NCBI GenBank assembly: GCA_900759665.1
Contig: CAAEWE010000053.1
Location: 1-14,945, forward strand
DNA from: Lachnospiraceae bacterium
Lineage (GTDB): Bacteria; Bacillota; Clostridia; Lachnospirales; Lachnospiraceae
DNA length: 14,945 nucleotides
Direction of reading: 5' to 3'
Of the stretch, positions 1-7,732 are shown one piece after another. The translations under genes were made by a program, and so were the position numbers. Each line of letters opens with the position of its first letter. The first letter of the stretch is position 1. Under the pieces are notes generated by a model. That model was not told where the DNA came from. It saw only the letters and a program-made list of their open reading frames with translations, and did no database searches.

Positions 1-5
1 ACTTT

Positions 6-64
6 CGCACTCGCTGGTGTTTACGCTGCGTCTTTTGCAGCGTTATGCACCACTGCGTAGTGCG
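6..64. repeat. three-tier inverted repeat
   Basis: Three perfectly paired tiers are nested: CGCACT (6-11) with AGTGCG (59-64), GGTG (16-19) with CACC (48-51), and ACGCTGC (23-29) with GCAGCGT (37-43), closing on a 7-nt loop. They are separated by small unpaired patches. The left window edge cuts off whatever lies outside, so the true extent is unknown. It sits well beyond the end of the minus-strand cyclase gene. There is no T-run that would make it a standard terminator. Confidence 0.55.
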
Positions 65-251
65 ACGTAGCGGGAGCGTACCCACTGAAATAACTGAGCC
101 CACCCTAGAGGCTCGATCGTCCAGACACGTATTCATCGAAACATTGCAAAGCAAAGACTTCCGGGCAAACCTACTGATCTGCAGCAATTTCCAGATCACA
201 GCCTTCCGGGTGCATTCTTCTTAGGAGCCAAAAATCATATTGAAAACCGTA

Positions 252-294
252 CCACATCAGAAACAGTCTGGGCACAATTTGTTTTCTGGTGTGG
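252..294. terminator. stem-loop after cyclase gene, possible terminator
   Basis: An imperfect stem pairs 252-264 with 281-294 around a 16-nt loop, 29 nt past the minus-strand stop codon. Read on the minus strand it has one C-A mismatch and one bulged A and is followed by TACGGTTTTC, a weak T-tract. Read on the plus strand the mismatch becomes a G-U pair, so the plus-strand RNA folds slightly better. It could be a poor terminator of the cyclase gene or part of a structured element in the left edge. Confidence 0.35.
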
Positions 295-322
295 GAAATT
301 TGAGTTAGTGAGTGATTAATTT

Positions 323-2221
323 TTATTCATTTCTTATGGTCTTTCTTCTTGCCTTGACCTGATACAACATCTTATCTGCCTCTGTTACCATTTCCTCCAT
401 GGAATGAACCTCTGCCGCCTGATGAACACAATATCCGTAACTGCATTCTACCCGGTACGGCCATCGGTTACGATCGTTATATTCTTCCAGATATTCTTCC
501 ATACGACGGACAAATGCTGTGGCATCACTTTCCCTCTCTGCAATTCCAAAGACAAGATACTCGTCACCACCACTCCGGATGCATACCTCACGATGCTCCG
601 AAGCCTGACGCATGGCATTGGCAACCTGAACAATGGCATTATCTCCTGCATCATGACCATAAGTATCATTGATCTTCTTTAGTCCATCCAGATCCAGCTC
701 AATACACATGATATATTTCTCATCGCGCTTTGCCACTTCCATGATCTTGTTCACAAAACGCCGCATGCCAAACCGGTTATAAAGCTTGGTCAGCTCATCC
801 CGCACATACATGCGATCCAGTTTATCCACAAGGGTATCCTTTTCCTTCAGAAGACAAAGATCAATGATGGCACTGTTCATGACAGTAAGCATGGCATACA
901 CCATCGGAGCCTCTTTCATGCAGTATCTGGTAGACAGCCACAGATATCCAACAATTCTCTGGTTGAGATAAAGCGGCACAAAAGATAAGTACACCGCTTC
1001 CTGTCCCTGCAGATCAAATGGTGGTAAAATATCAGGATAAAATACAGGTTCCATCTCGATCGGCTTCCCCCTGCGGCATTTCACCAGAGTCATATTCTGG
1101 GAATATCCCTCCACTCTCTTACTGCTCTTAGATCCTTGTGTAATAATATCATCACAGATACAGAAATTAAAAGCTTCCCATTCGAAGAAATCCAGATAAG
1201 AGCATATTACCGCTAACATATTTTCTACGGATTTTTTGGTAGATACATCTCTCCAGAGATCGGTAATATGGTGAATAAACATATCACGTCTGGTAATATC
1301 CCGAAGCTTCTCCTGATTGATCCGGTTCAGATCCAGTTTGGTATGCTCCGTACAGCCACAACTCTGATTGAGCACCAGATGAGCCGGCACCATACTCCGG
1401 ACAGGAACTTCGTTCCCGGCCCAGAGCTGTTCCAGAAGCCAGACAGCTCTCGTTCCGGACTCACATAACGAACGCTCGACCGACGAAATGGACGGCTGAT
1501 ACTCTGATGCCTCCTTCGTATGATCAAACCCCGTAACAATAACATCCTCCGGCACCTGGTAACCCTGATCATTTAAATACTTTATGATAAACATTGCCAT
1601 GGTATCATTCGCACATACAAAGGCATCCGGCATCTCATGACTGCTTAGATATTCCCTGACCACATCCACAGATTTCAAATAAAACTGGCCGTATCCTATG
1701 TTTGCCTCCGTAAACGGAATGCCTTCCTCCTGAAGTGCACTGCGATACGCCTTTTCCCGATCCTCAGACTCCTTATTCCCCTGAAATCCTGACACAAAAT
1801 AGATGTTACGGCATTGATGCTCACGGATCAGATGAAGAACCATTTCCTTCATGCCGATCGTATCATTATATCCAATCTGATAGCATCCTTCGTAACTGTC
1901 ATTCACATTGATCACCGGCACCTCTGCTCCGGCTGCTTTTGCAATAATTTCCTTCATCATATCGGAACGCAGAATCTCACCCAGAATAATGATCCCGTCA
2001 AACATTTTATAATCCGGCAGACGGTAGATGGATCCTTCTCCCAAAACAACCTCATCCGGCAATTCTCCCTGCTCATAGGGCGGTTTTTTCATGAGACTGT
2101 GAAACATCAGTACATTGTAATCCTTCTCTGCTGCTTCCTTTAAAACCGCTTCCGCAATCCTCCCCTCCTGAAGGATATCATCCCCCTCCAGAAACAATCC
2201 TATTGTCCTACGTATCTTCAT
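323..2221 (-). CDS. LacI-type sugar-binding sensor fused to GGDEF diguanylate cyclase
   Basis: Predicted cytoplasmic diguanylate cyclase that makes c-di-GMP from two GTP. Residues 5-290 form a periplasmic-binding-protein-like fold of the LacI/GalR effector type (typical pieces are FVSGFQGNKES, FVCANDTMAM and VIVTGFDHTKE), but no helix-turn-helix precedes it. Residues 310-460 are a GAF-like linker region. Residues 472-632 are the GGDEF domain, with RDELTKLYNR, LDLDG (metal-binding Asp) and an intact active loop GGDEY at 551-555. The product-inhibition RxxD site is absent at its usual place. There is no signal peptide or membrane segment, so the binding domain should sense an intracellular ligand, probably a sugar, which I cannot name. 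The start was chosen at the ATG preceded by GGAG eight bases upstream; a longer frame to 2320 would overlap the upstream gene. It lies 35 bp after the small membrane-protein gene and is probably co-transcribed with it. Confidence 0.88.
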   Translation of the reverse strand: MKIRRTIGLFLEGDDILQEGRIAEAVLKEAAEKDYNVLMFHSLMKKPPYEQGELPDEVVLGEGSIYRLPDYKMFDGIIILGEILRSDMMKEIIAKAAGAEVPVINVNDSYEGCYQIGYNDTIGMKEMVLHLIREHQCRNIYFVSGFQGNKESEDREKAYRSALQEEGIPFTEANIGYGQFYLKSVDVVREYLSSHEMPDAFVCANDTMAMFIIKYLNDQGYQVPEDVIVTGFDHTKEASEYQPSISSVERSLCESGTRAVWLLEQLWAGNEVPVRSMVPAHLVLNQSCGCTEHTKLDLNRINQEKLRDITRRDMFIHHITDLWRDVSTKKSVENMLAVICSYLDFFEWEAFNFCICDDIITQGSKSSKRVEGYSQNMTLVKCRRGKPIEMEPVFYPDILPPFDLQGQEAVYLSFVPLYLNQRIVGYLWLSTRYCMKEAPMVYAMLTVMNSAIIDLCLLKEKDTLVDKLDRMYVRDELTKLYNRFGMRRFVNKIMEVAKRDEKYIMCIELDLDGLKKINDTYGHDAGDNAIVQVANAMRQASEHREVCIRSGGDEYLVFGIAERESDATAFVRRMEEYLEEYNDRNRWPYRVECSYGYCVHQAAEVHSMEEMVTEADKMLYQVKARRKTIRNE

Positions 2222-2256
2222 TTGTAATCTCCATTTCCCATTTAGCATTATATTAT

Positions 2257-2562
2257 TTACAAAAATAATAACGCCAATATTATAATAATTATAACATATA
2301 TCAGCACCACTGCTAGACATCTTCTCTGACGCTGTCTTTTCTTTCTGACCTGCTCCAGTCTGCGGCTCATGTTTTCCGGCCGCAGGCTCTCCGGTGTGCT
2401 TAAATTTTCACTGGCCGCGAGTATCATCTCCTCAACTTCTTTTAAAGACTGTTCCTCCACAAGAGCTTCTCTTCCCGACCGGTACTGCATATGATACTTT
2501 TGAGGTAAAACACCCCGGATCCGGTGAGATGCCAGACGTTCTACTCCATTTTCTTCTTTCAT
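2257..2562 (-). CDS. small tail-anchored membrane protein next to ECF sigma factor
   Basis: A 101-residue protein of unrecognised family. The N-terminal 75 residues are hydrophilic and charged, then comes a very basic patch (RKKRQRQRRC), then one hydrophobic segment of about 20 residues ends the protein (LAVVLIYVIIIIILALLFL). This predicts an N-inside, C-terminally anchored topology. It follows the sigma factor gene by 17 bp, which is where anti-sigma factors usually sit, so a membrane-bound regulator of that sigma factor is a reasonable inference. It lacks the His-Cys zinc motif of ZAS anti-sigma factors. The ATG start is preceded by AAAGGGG; an in-frame GTG at 2583 overlapping the sigma stop codon (GTGA) is an alternative that would add seven residues. 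Confidence 0.7.
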   Translation of the reverse strand: MKEENGVERLASHRIRGVLPQKYHMQYRSGREALVEEQSLKEVEEMILAASENLSTPESLRPENMSRRLEQVRKKRQRQRRCLAVVLIYVIIIIILALLFL

Positions 2563-2579
2563 GTTAATGACATCCCCTT

Positions 2580-3164
2580 TCACTGATCCAGCTTTTTTCT
2601 CATTTTCATTAATGCCCGCCGGTATTTTGACCGCAGCGTACTTGCTCCGATCCCCAGACTCTCCGCAATCTCTTCGCCCCGGTATCCTGCCAGCAGGAAA
2701 GAATTGACAATATACCGCTCCTCATCCGTTAGAACCGCAAATGCATCCCGGAGCCACTCCCTGTCCGTTGCCTCCTTCTCCAGATCCTTTCCGTCACTGA
2801 TATCCGGAACCTTGTCCTGCTCCGTCTCTCCACCAAAGCTCCTGCTGTGATGTCTGTTCCTCTCCGCATAGGATTTGAGTTTTTTCCTGCATTTGTTGGA
2901 TAATATTTTAAAAAGCCACTGCCGAAAACGAGAAACATCCCGCAATCTGCCAATACTCTCATATGCCGCCACGATCGTATCTGCCACAACATCTTCCGCA
3001 TCCTGTTTGTGATGCAGCGTATAACATGCATATGCATATAATTCATGATAAAAAAGCTGATACAGCTCCATAAAAGCATCCCGGCTGCCCTTTTGAGCCA
3101 TCCACACTGTATCTGCTATCTTTTCCGCATCTTTCCCTGATGCTTTCCCCATACCGCCAACCAT
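2580..3164 (-). CDS. ECF-type RNA polymerase sigma factor
   Basis: A 194-residue sigma-70 family protein with the short ECF layout, which directs RNA polymerase to a small set of promoters. Region 2 spans about residues 28-100 (DAEDVVADTIVAAYESI, then FRQWLFKILSNKCRKKL). Region 4 spans about 137-192, with a helix-turn-helix at LTDEERYIVNSF and GEEIAESLGIGASTLRSKY. The intervening linker (100-135) is charged and somewhat long. The start is uncertain. I chose the ATG preceded by GGAAAGG; a second ATG four codons later (3152) is possible. The open frame to 3329 overlaps the CotH gene end and is not likely coding. The small membrane-protein gene and the sensor cyclase gene follow closely, suggesting a three-gene unit. 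I found no clear autoregulated promoter upstream. Confidence 0.88.
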   Translation of the reverse strand: MVGGMGKASGKDAEKIADTVWMAQKGSRDAFMELYQLFYHELYAYACYTLHHKQDAEDVVADTIVAAYESIGRLRDVSRFRQWLFKILSNKCRKKLKSYAERNRHHSRSFGGETEQDKVPDISDGKDLEKEATDREWLRDAFAVLTDEERYIVNSFLLAGYRGEEIAESLGIGASTLRSKYRRALMKMRKKLDQ

Positions 3165-3197
3165 ACCTTTCCGAATCTTTATATTTATATATCGGAC

Positions 3198-3231
3198 AAA
3201 GACAGGGCTTCCATTAAAAAGCCCCGCCTTT
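3198..3231 (-). terminator. hairpin between CotH and sigma factor genes
   Basis: On the minus strand, AAAGGCGGGGCTT pairs with AAGCCCTGTCTTT over 13 bp, including two G-U pairs, around an 8-nt loop. It starts 14 nt after the CotH stop codon. On the opposite strand the same G-U pairs become A-C mismatches, so the structure is suited to minus-strand RNA. The following sequence (GTCCGATATATAAATA) lacks a strong T-run, so termination may be partial. Confidence 0.5.
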
Positions 3232-3244
3232 TTATTATTTCTTT

Positions 3245-5938
3245 TTATTTTATGATCATTGTATTTTTCATAAAACCTGTTTTCTTTACGAACAGCTTCT
3301 GATACACTTTTTTCTTTCCTTTCGGACAAATGATCTGTGCCTTTTTATGGACACCTTTGATGGCATTTTTTCCGACCATTTTTAATTTAACGGATCGGAT
3401 CGTAATTTTTTTCAGGCTGCTGCAGCCGCGGAATGTATCCTGACCTATGGTAACGATGTTTTTACCTATGGTTACCTTTTTCAATTTGGATAATCCCTGA
3501 AATGCCCCATTTTCTACTTCTGATACTCTCAATGATTTTCCATTAATCTTTTCCGCATCCCTGATAGCCACAGATGTCCGGTTTTTCAGTGCCGTCCGGT
3601 TTTTCTTCAGATAGCACAGAGTGTTATCTGATTTCAGCAGATATATCCCCGCCTTTGTCTCGTATCTGGTAGATACAACCTTGCCAGTCTTATCTGTTTC
3701 TTTGATTACAATGGTGCCATCCGTCTGTTTTTCTTTTTGGATAGAATTCCTCTTTGATGCTTCGGAAGGTACAGCCGTCTGTGCCGGTGCTGCACTCTGC
3801 TGTACCGGGGCTGCAGACGGACTGACTGCCGGTAATACCGGAGTCTGTGTTACCTCAGCAGCAGGAGATGGTGCAACCGCATCTGTTGGCATTGGAGATG
3901 ACGTAGTTTCGGCTGCATATTGCTTCCGGATATAACTTGAGATCTTCGTCACCTGCTTGTCCCGTCCGTCCAGGAAATCCCTGATGGCCTGTAATGACCC
4001 ATATGTATTCCATCCATCTCCCTGAACCGCTTTATCGGCTGTCATTCCGCTTCCCGTTGGAAAACGATCAAAGAACTGCTGTAAGATCGGCTGATAAACA
4101 CCCTGGAATAAATCCGCATTTTTTATTGCACGGTCATATGCAAACATACCTGTGGAAAAGCTCTCCATACGTGCAATAAACTTTTCGCGAAATGCCTCAT
4201 TGGTCATCATCAGTGCAAAACACCTTACATGTGGTTTATCGTAATTTTTATTTTTGTTGCTTTTTTGTGCTGTGCCGGACACCAACAGTTTCGCATCCTT
4301 TATGGCATTCCCTTTCTTGTCATCGGAACCACTGATTCCACCAAACTCCACATCATACACCATAAAACGCCACTTGCCGTCGGCATACGGATTTGCCTCA
4401 TCGGTCACGGTTGATTTCCACATAGACCAGTTTTTGCCCGGCCAGTCCCATTTATTATTGATCCATACTTCTGTCGCAAAATAATCAATAATGGAATCCT
4501 CATCCACCATCGCTGCAAGTGCATCATAATCCTTCTGATCCTTTACATCCGCATGGGTACTCATAAAACTCTCCAGATCTTTCAGATAATAATCCTCATC
4601 CGTGATGCCCTCCGGCAGATCTCCCTCATCCAGTTTATAACCCAGCGGCTGAATAGCTTCCGCATCGCCCTTATAAATTACCACATCGTCTTTGTTGACA
4701 CCATGTTTATTCTCCATATAGGCACCGCAGAAATCATCCTGAAGAATATAAACGCCCCAGTACTCCCCATTCAGATACACAACACATGGACGGGCACTCT
4801 GGTTATCGCAGTCAATATCCTGAAGCAGTGACTGCCAGTATGCGTCGGAAAACTTCGTCGTAAAGGCACAATTTCCGCCATTCCGCAGGACAATCTTTTT
4901 GTATTTATTGATCACTTTTCCCTGGTCATCCAACGCATTGTCCCAAAAATCGTACTTGAAGTTCTTCTTTCCATATTCATCTCTGGCATAAAGACGAAAG
5001 CTTTTCTGATAATCTGATCTGGAATAATTTCCCTGGATACGGATACCGCAGTCCTGTTGAAGCTTACATTTTGTCTGGTTCCCATTGCTCTCAAAATAAT
5101 CAATATGAGTGCTTCTTTCCCAACTTCTGCCCTTTTGCTTATAGTTTGCATCCAGACCACGGCAGGTGTCAGAAGCATCCCAGTCAGTAATGGTTTTTCC
5201 TGCAGCAAGATACTCCTGCAGTGCCTTTTCAAAAACATCTCCCTTTACATAGATTCCCTTGGTAGAATCAAACAGATCGTCCGCATCCATGCTGATGGAC
5301 ATAACCGCCAGATCCTTTCCTGCCGACTCACAGCTCTTGCTGATCCCGGCAATATGGTCTGCCATATTGCCCACAAAATATGTATTGGTTAATACCGACG
5401 AATACGTACCATCTGCATGCTGTGCTGCCGCTTTGATCACAGTACATTTGTCTACTGCTTCCTTAGACGGCTTCGTAACGGTACTTTCGAAACCTTTCCC
5501 ATCCTCCGCAGCCTTCACATTGACACTGTCAAACAAAACAGGGTCAATGGCCGACAATACGTTCTCATCATTTGACCGGTCTGTAATGGCAATTCCGCCA
5601 TCCTGGTACAGAATCCTGTTTTTATTGTCCGGATCAGAGGGATCACTTCCATCTGTCGTATAATAAAGTGCCGCATCCCCCTCTGTCCCACTCAGTTCTA
5701 ACCGGAACGCCTCTCCATAGGTACCGCTCTCCCTGGAAAAGGTTACCTCTGCCGGTGCTGTATCCTCTTTCGCTTTCTGTTTTACCGGAGATTGAACAAT
5801 CCCTGTTTTTTCTGATAACTTTGCTGTCTGCTGTGCCGGAGTGCTGCACCGTGCTGCCTGTCCACCGGCCGGAACCAGACTGACCGTCATACTGACTGCC
5901 GCCATCACAGCAATCAGTCTTTTCCCTGTTATTCTCAT
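3245..5938 (-). CDS. secreted CotH-family protein with chitobiase-like and BspA-like repeat domains
   Basis: An 897-residue exported protein. Residues 1-28 are a signal peptide (basic start, hydrophobic core, likely cleavage after GGQA). Residues 62-115 resemble the CHB_HEX_C chitobiase-type beta-sandwich (TYGEAFRLELSG, LYYTTDGSDP). Residues 205-670 are the CotH domain, a protein-kinase-like fold known from spore-coat CotH. Visible signature pieces are QKSFRLYARDEYG, VYLNGEYWGVYIL, a conserved-Asp segment WINNKWDWPGKN (Asp498) and GKWRFMVYDVEFGG (Asp529). Residues 676-728 are a Pro/Ala/Thr/Ser linker. Residues 800-890 carry leucine-rich BspA-type (LRR_5) repeats (GAFQGLSKLKKVTIGKN, TFRGCSSLKKITI). 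No sortase motif or C-terminal anchor is visible. The start is set by AAGGAG eight bases before the ATG. Kinase activity is not provable from sequence, and a cell-surface structural or adhesive role is equally possible. Confidence 0.9.
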   Translation of the reverse strand: MRITGKRLIAVMAAVSMTVSLVPAGGQAARCSTPAQQTAKLSEKTGIVQSPVKQKAKEDTAPAEVTFSRESGTYGEAFRLELSGTEGDAALYYTTDGSDPSDPDNKNRILYQDGGIAITDRSNDENVLSAIDPVLFDSVNVKAAEDGKGFESTVTKPSKEAVDKCTVIKAAAQHADGTYSSVLTNTYFVGNMADHIAGISKSCESAGKDLAVMSISMDADDLFDSTKGIYVKGDVFEKALQEYLAAGKTITDWDASDTCRGLDANYKQKGRSWERSTHIDYFESNGNQTKCKLQQDCGIRIQGNYSRSDYQKSFRLYARDEYGKKNFKYDFWDNALDDQGKVINKYKKIVLRNGGNCAFTTKFSDAYWQSLLQDIDCDNQSARPCVVYLNGEYWGVYILQDDFCGAYMENKHGVNKDDVVIYKGDAEAIQPLGYKLDEGDLPEGITDEDYYLKDLESFMSTHADVKDQKDYDALAAMVDEDSIIDYFATEVWINNKWDWPGKNWSMWKSTVTDEANPYADGKWRFMVYDVEFGGISGSDDKKGNAIKDAKLLVSGTAQKSNKNKNYDKPHVRCFALMMTNEAFREKFIARMESFSTGMFAYDRAIKNADLFQGVYQPILQQFFDRFPTGSGMTADKAVQGDGWNTYGSLQAIRDFLDGRDKQVTKISSYIRKQYAAETTSSPMPTDAVAPSPAAEVTQTPVLPAVSPSAAPVQQSAAPAQTAVPSEASKRNSIQKEKQTDGTIVIKETDKTGKVVSTRYETKAGIYLLKSDNTLCYLKKNRTALKNRTSVAIRDAEKINGKSLRVSEVENGAFQGLSKLKKVTIGKNIVTIGQDTFRGCSSLKKITIRSVKLKMVGKNAIKGVHKKAQIICPKGKKKVYQKLFVKKTGFMKNTMIIK

Positions 5939-6188
5939 AAATATTCTCCTTCCTGAATGTAATAATTCCAAGATCCGACTGTTTCACATCTGCCAGCATT
6001 CCGCTGTAAGATCTTATCGTTCATAAGTCCTGTGCCAATATATGATATATCCATATTACCACCCGGAACAATCCTGTGGATACATTGATTTTCTTAGCGT
6101 TTTTCTCCATTAATTCTAGGCTTTACGACAAGTGAAGAAACTCGATTGTACGATTCTGTTGAAAGTTTCATAAAACGCTCCATGATAC
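5939..6188. other. intergenic region upstream of CotH gene
   Basis: With the pgi terminator this makes a 326-nt stretch without a gene. It should hold the CotH promoter. The CotH ribosome site (AAGGAG) is at the left end. A TAAGATCTTA palindrome and a CAGC/GCTG hairpin lie in the presumed leader. I see no recognisable riboswitch and no small gene with a good ribosome site. Confidence 0.4.
6042..6071 (-). promoter_or_regulatory. possible CotH promoter
   Basis: On the minus strand TTGTTC (6066-6071) and TATCAT (6042-6047) are separated by 18 bp, an acceptable but not strong sigma-A type promoter. It would give a leader of roughly 100 nt before the CotH start codon. Other choices are possible in this AT-rich stretch. 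Confidence 0.35.
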
Positions 6189-6222
6189 AAAAAAAGATGC
6201 CACCCTATAGATGACATCTTTT
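6189..6222 (-). terminator. pgi intrinsic terminator
   Basis: On the minus strand AAAAGATGTCA pairs with TGGCATCTTTT over 11 bp (one G-U pair) around a 9-nt loop, and the 3' arm runs into seven consecutive T residues. It lies 43 nt after the pgi stop codon. This is a canonical rho-independent terminator and separates pgi from the CotH gene. Confidence 0.88.
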
Positions 6223-6264
6223 CAATTTATCGACATTCACATATTCATTATAAATGATAATCTC

Positions 6265-7614
6265 TTACAGTCTCTTCATCAGAGTTTCTCTCTGCTCCTC
6301 AAATCCCGGCTTTCCAAGAAGGGCAAACATGTTCTTCTTGTAGCTCTCTACACCCGGCTGGTTAAATGGATTTACTCCAAGGATATAACCACTGATACCA
6401 CATGCAAACTCATAGAAGTAGAATAACTGTCCCAGATAGAACTCATTCTGCTCCGGTACCTTTACGACAAGGTTTGGTACATTTCCATCGGTGTGGGCAA
6501 GCTGGGTACCCTTCATGGCACTCTTGTTGATAAAATCCAGTGTCTTGCCGGCAAGATAATTCAGACCGTCAAGATCAACGTCTTCCTTCTGGATCGTCAG
6601 ATCAAATGCAGGCTTCTCTAACTCCATAACAGTCTCAAACATAACACGGCTTCCGTCCTGAATGAACTGACCCATGGAATGAAGATCTGTGGTAAGATCT
6701 ACGGATGCCGGGAACAGACCCTTCTGATCCTTTCCTTCACTCTCTCCAAAGAGCTGTTTCCACCACTCGGCTACATAGTGGAAGATCGGCTCGTAGTTGC
6801 AAAGGATCTCTACGGACTTACCCTTGCGGAGAAGAATATTACGAACTGCTGCATACTTCATGGAATCGTTCTCTGCGAAGTCCTTATTCAGACATACCTC
6901 ACGCATAGAAGCAGCACCTTCCATCAGCTTTGTGATATCTGCACCGCTGACAGCGATCGGAAGAAGACCAACTGCTGTAAGTACAGAGAAACGTCCTCCG
7001 ACATCATCAGGTACTACAAATGTCTCATAACCTTCCTCTGTGGCAAGACTCTTGAGTGCTCCCTTTGCCTTATCTGTGGTTGCATAGATTCTCTTTGCAG
7101 CCTCGTCCTTGCCGTACTTCTTTTCCAGCATCTCCTTGAAGATACGGAATGCAACAGCAGGCTCTGTGGTTGTACCTGACTTACTGATAATATTTACTGA
7201 GAAATCTCTGTCGCCAATGACATCGATCAACTGAGACAGATAAGTTCCGCTCAGGTTATTTCCACAATAATAGATCTCCGGTGTCTTGCGGATCTCTTTG
7301 GATACATTATTGTAAAAGCTGTGACGTAAGAACTCGATCGCAGCTCTCGCTCCAAGATAAGAACCACCGATACCGATTACAAGAAGTACCTCGGAATCAG
7401 ACTGGATCTTCTGGGCTGCCTTCTGAATTCTTGCGAACTCCTCCTTGTCATAATCAACCGGAAGGTCGATCCATCCAAGGAAATCATTACCTGCGCCACT
7501 CTTCCCTACTAATACGTCCTTTGCGTCCTTTGTGATCTTCTCCATTGCCTTCATCTCATCCTCTGAGATAACGCCGGCAGTCAGAGAATAATCAAACTTT
7601 ACCTGTTCAGCCAT
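6265..7614 (-). CDS. pgi: glucose-6-phosphate isomerase
   Basis: Interconverts glucose 6-phosphate and fructose 6-phosphate in glycolysis and gluconeogenesis, in the cytoplasm. The 449-residue length is that of the short Bacillus-type enzymes. Visible motifs are GIGGSYLGARAA (81-92, sugar-phosphate binding), SKSGTTTEPA (144-153), the first family signature DDVGGRFSVLTAVGLLP (203-219), and the second, GYILGVNPFNQPGVESYK (409-426), which ends in the catalytic Lys426. Glu291 (GESEGK) and His312 are the likely other catalytic residues. The start ATG is preceded by GGAGG with a 10-nt spacing. It has its own promoter and terminator and is therefore probably monocistronic. Nothing appears unusual. 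Confidence 0.98.
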   Translation of the reverse strand: MAEQVKFDYSLTAGVISEDEMKAMEKITKDAKDVLVGKSGAGNDFLGWIDLPVDYDKEEFARIQKAAQKIQSDSEVLLVIGIGGSYLGARAAIEFLRHSFYNNVSKEIRKTPEIYYCGNNLSGTYLSQLIDVIGDRDFSVNIISKSGTTTEPAVAFRIFKEMLEKKYGKDEAAKRIYATTDKAKGALKSLATEEGYETFVVPDDVGGRFSVLTAVGLLPIAVSGADITKLMEGAASMREVCLNKDFAENDSMKYAAVRNILLRKGKSVEILCNYEPIFHYVAEWWKQLFGESEGKDQKGLFPASVDLTTDLHSMGQFIQDGSRVMFETVMELEKPAFDLTIQKEDVDLDGLNYLAGKTLDFINKSAMKGTQLAHTDGNVPNLVVKVPEQNEFYLGQLFYFYEFACGISGYILGVNPFNQPGVESYKKNMFALLGKPGFEEQRETLMKRL

Positions 7615-7658
7615 TTCTCTCTTTCCTCCATTCGTTACTAAGGTTTACACCGTGTTAC

Positions 7659-7687
7659 ATTCTACTCGTTTCGCGCCTGCAAATCAA
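7659..7687 (-). promoter_or_regulatory. pgi promoter
   Basis: On the minus strand TTGATT (7682-7687) and TAGAAT (7659-7664) are spaced by exactly 17 bp, a good match to the housekeeping consensus. The start point would lie about 35-40 nt before the pgi start codon, leaving room for the ribosome site only. Confidence 0.75.
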
Positions 7688-7732
7688 GTATCTTTGGCAA
7701 ATTTAGATATTTTTAATAGAAAAATGTCGTCT

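Larger units (their letters stand above)
1..322. other. gene-free left edge, hairpin-rich
   Basis: No convincing gene lies here. The stretch contains several inverted repeats: a three-tier stem at 6-64, GAGCC/GGCTC at 96-100 and 110-114 with a 9-nt loop, TGATCTG/CAGATCA at 175-181 and 192-198, and a long stem at 252-294. I tested for signatures of tmRNA, RNase P RNA, SRP RNA, T-box and common riboswitches and did not recognise any. An open frame without a usable start codon runs on the plus strand from 98 to a stop at 317-319, and another runs off the left edge on the minus strand; neither is convincing. The stretch could be a structured RNA, a decayed repeat element or plain intergenic DNA. 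Confidence 0.5.

Noticed and set aside
105..111. AGGGTGG on the minus strand, the core of the T-box sequence
   Set aside because: The rest of the T-box motif (NACCGCG), a specifier stem, a terminator and a downstream aminoacyl-tRNA synthetase or amino-acid gene are all missing.
1..219. Minus-strand open frame running off the left edge
   Set aside because: It runs across the hairpin repeats, lacks a ribosome site, and the translation has no recognisable domain or normal composition.
98..319. Plus-strand open frame of 73 codons ending with TAA at 317-319, only 3 nt from the convergent cyclase stop codon
   Set aside because: It contains no ATG, GTG or TTG in frame, no ribosome site, and the translation matches no family I know. 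It could be a gene remnant, but this cannot be supported.
6117..6129. GTCGTAAAGCCTA on the minus strand, similar to the CGCAAAGCC piece of c-di-GMP-I riboswitches
   Set aside because: The paired GAAA tetraloop, its receptor and the flanking helices of that riboswitch are absent, so the similarity is limited to one short motif.
6149..6170. TGAAAC and CGTA on the minus strand upstream of CotH, like an ECF-sigma promoter
   Set aside because: The spacing is 12 bp, whereas SigW-type promoters need about 16-17 bp.
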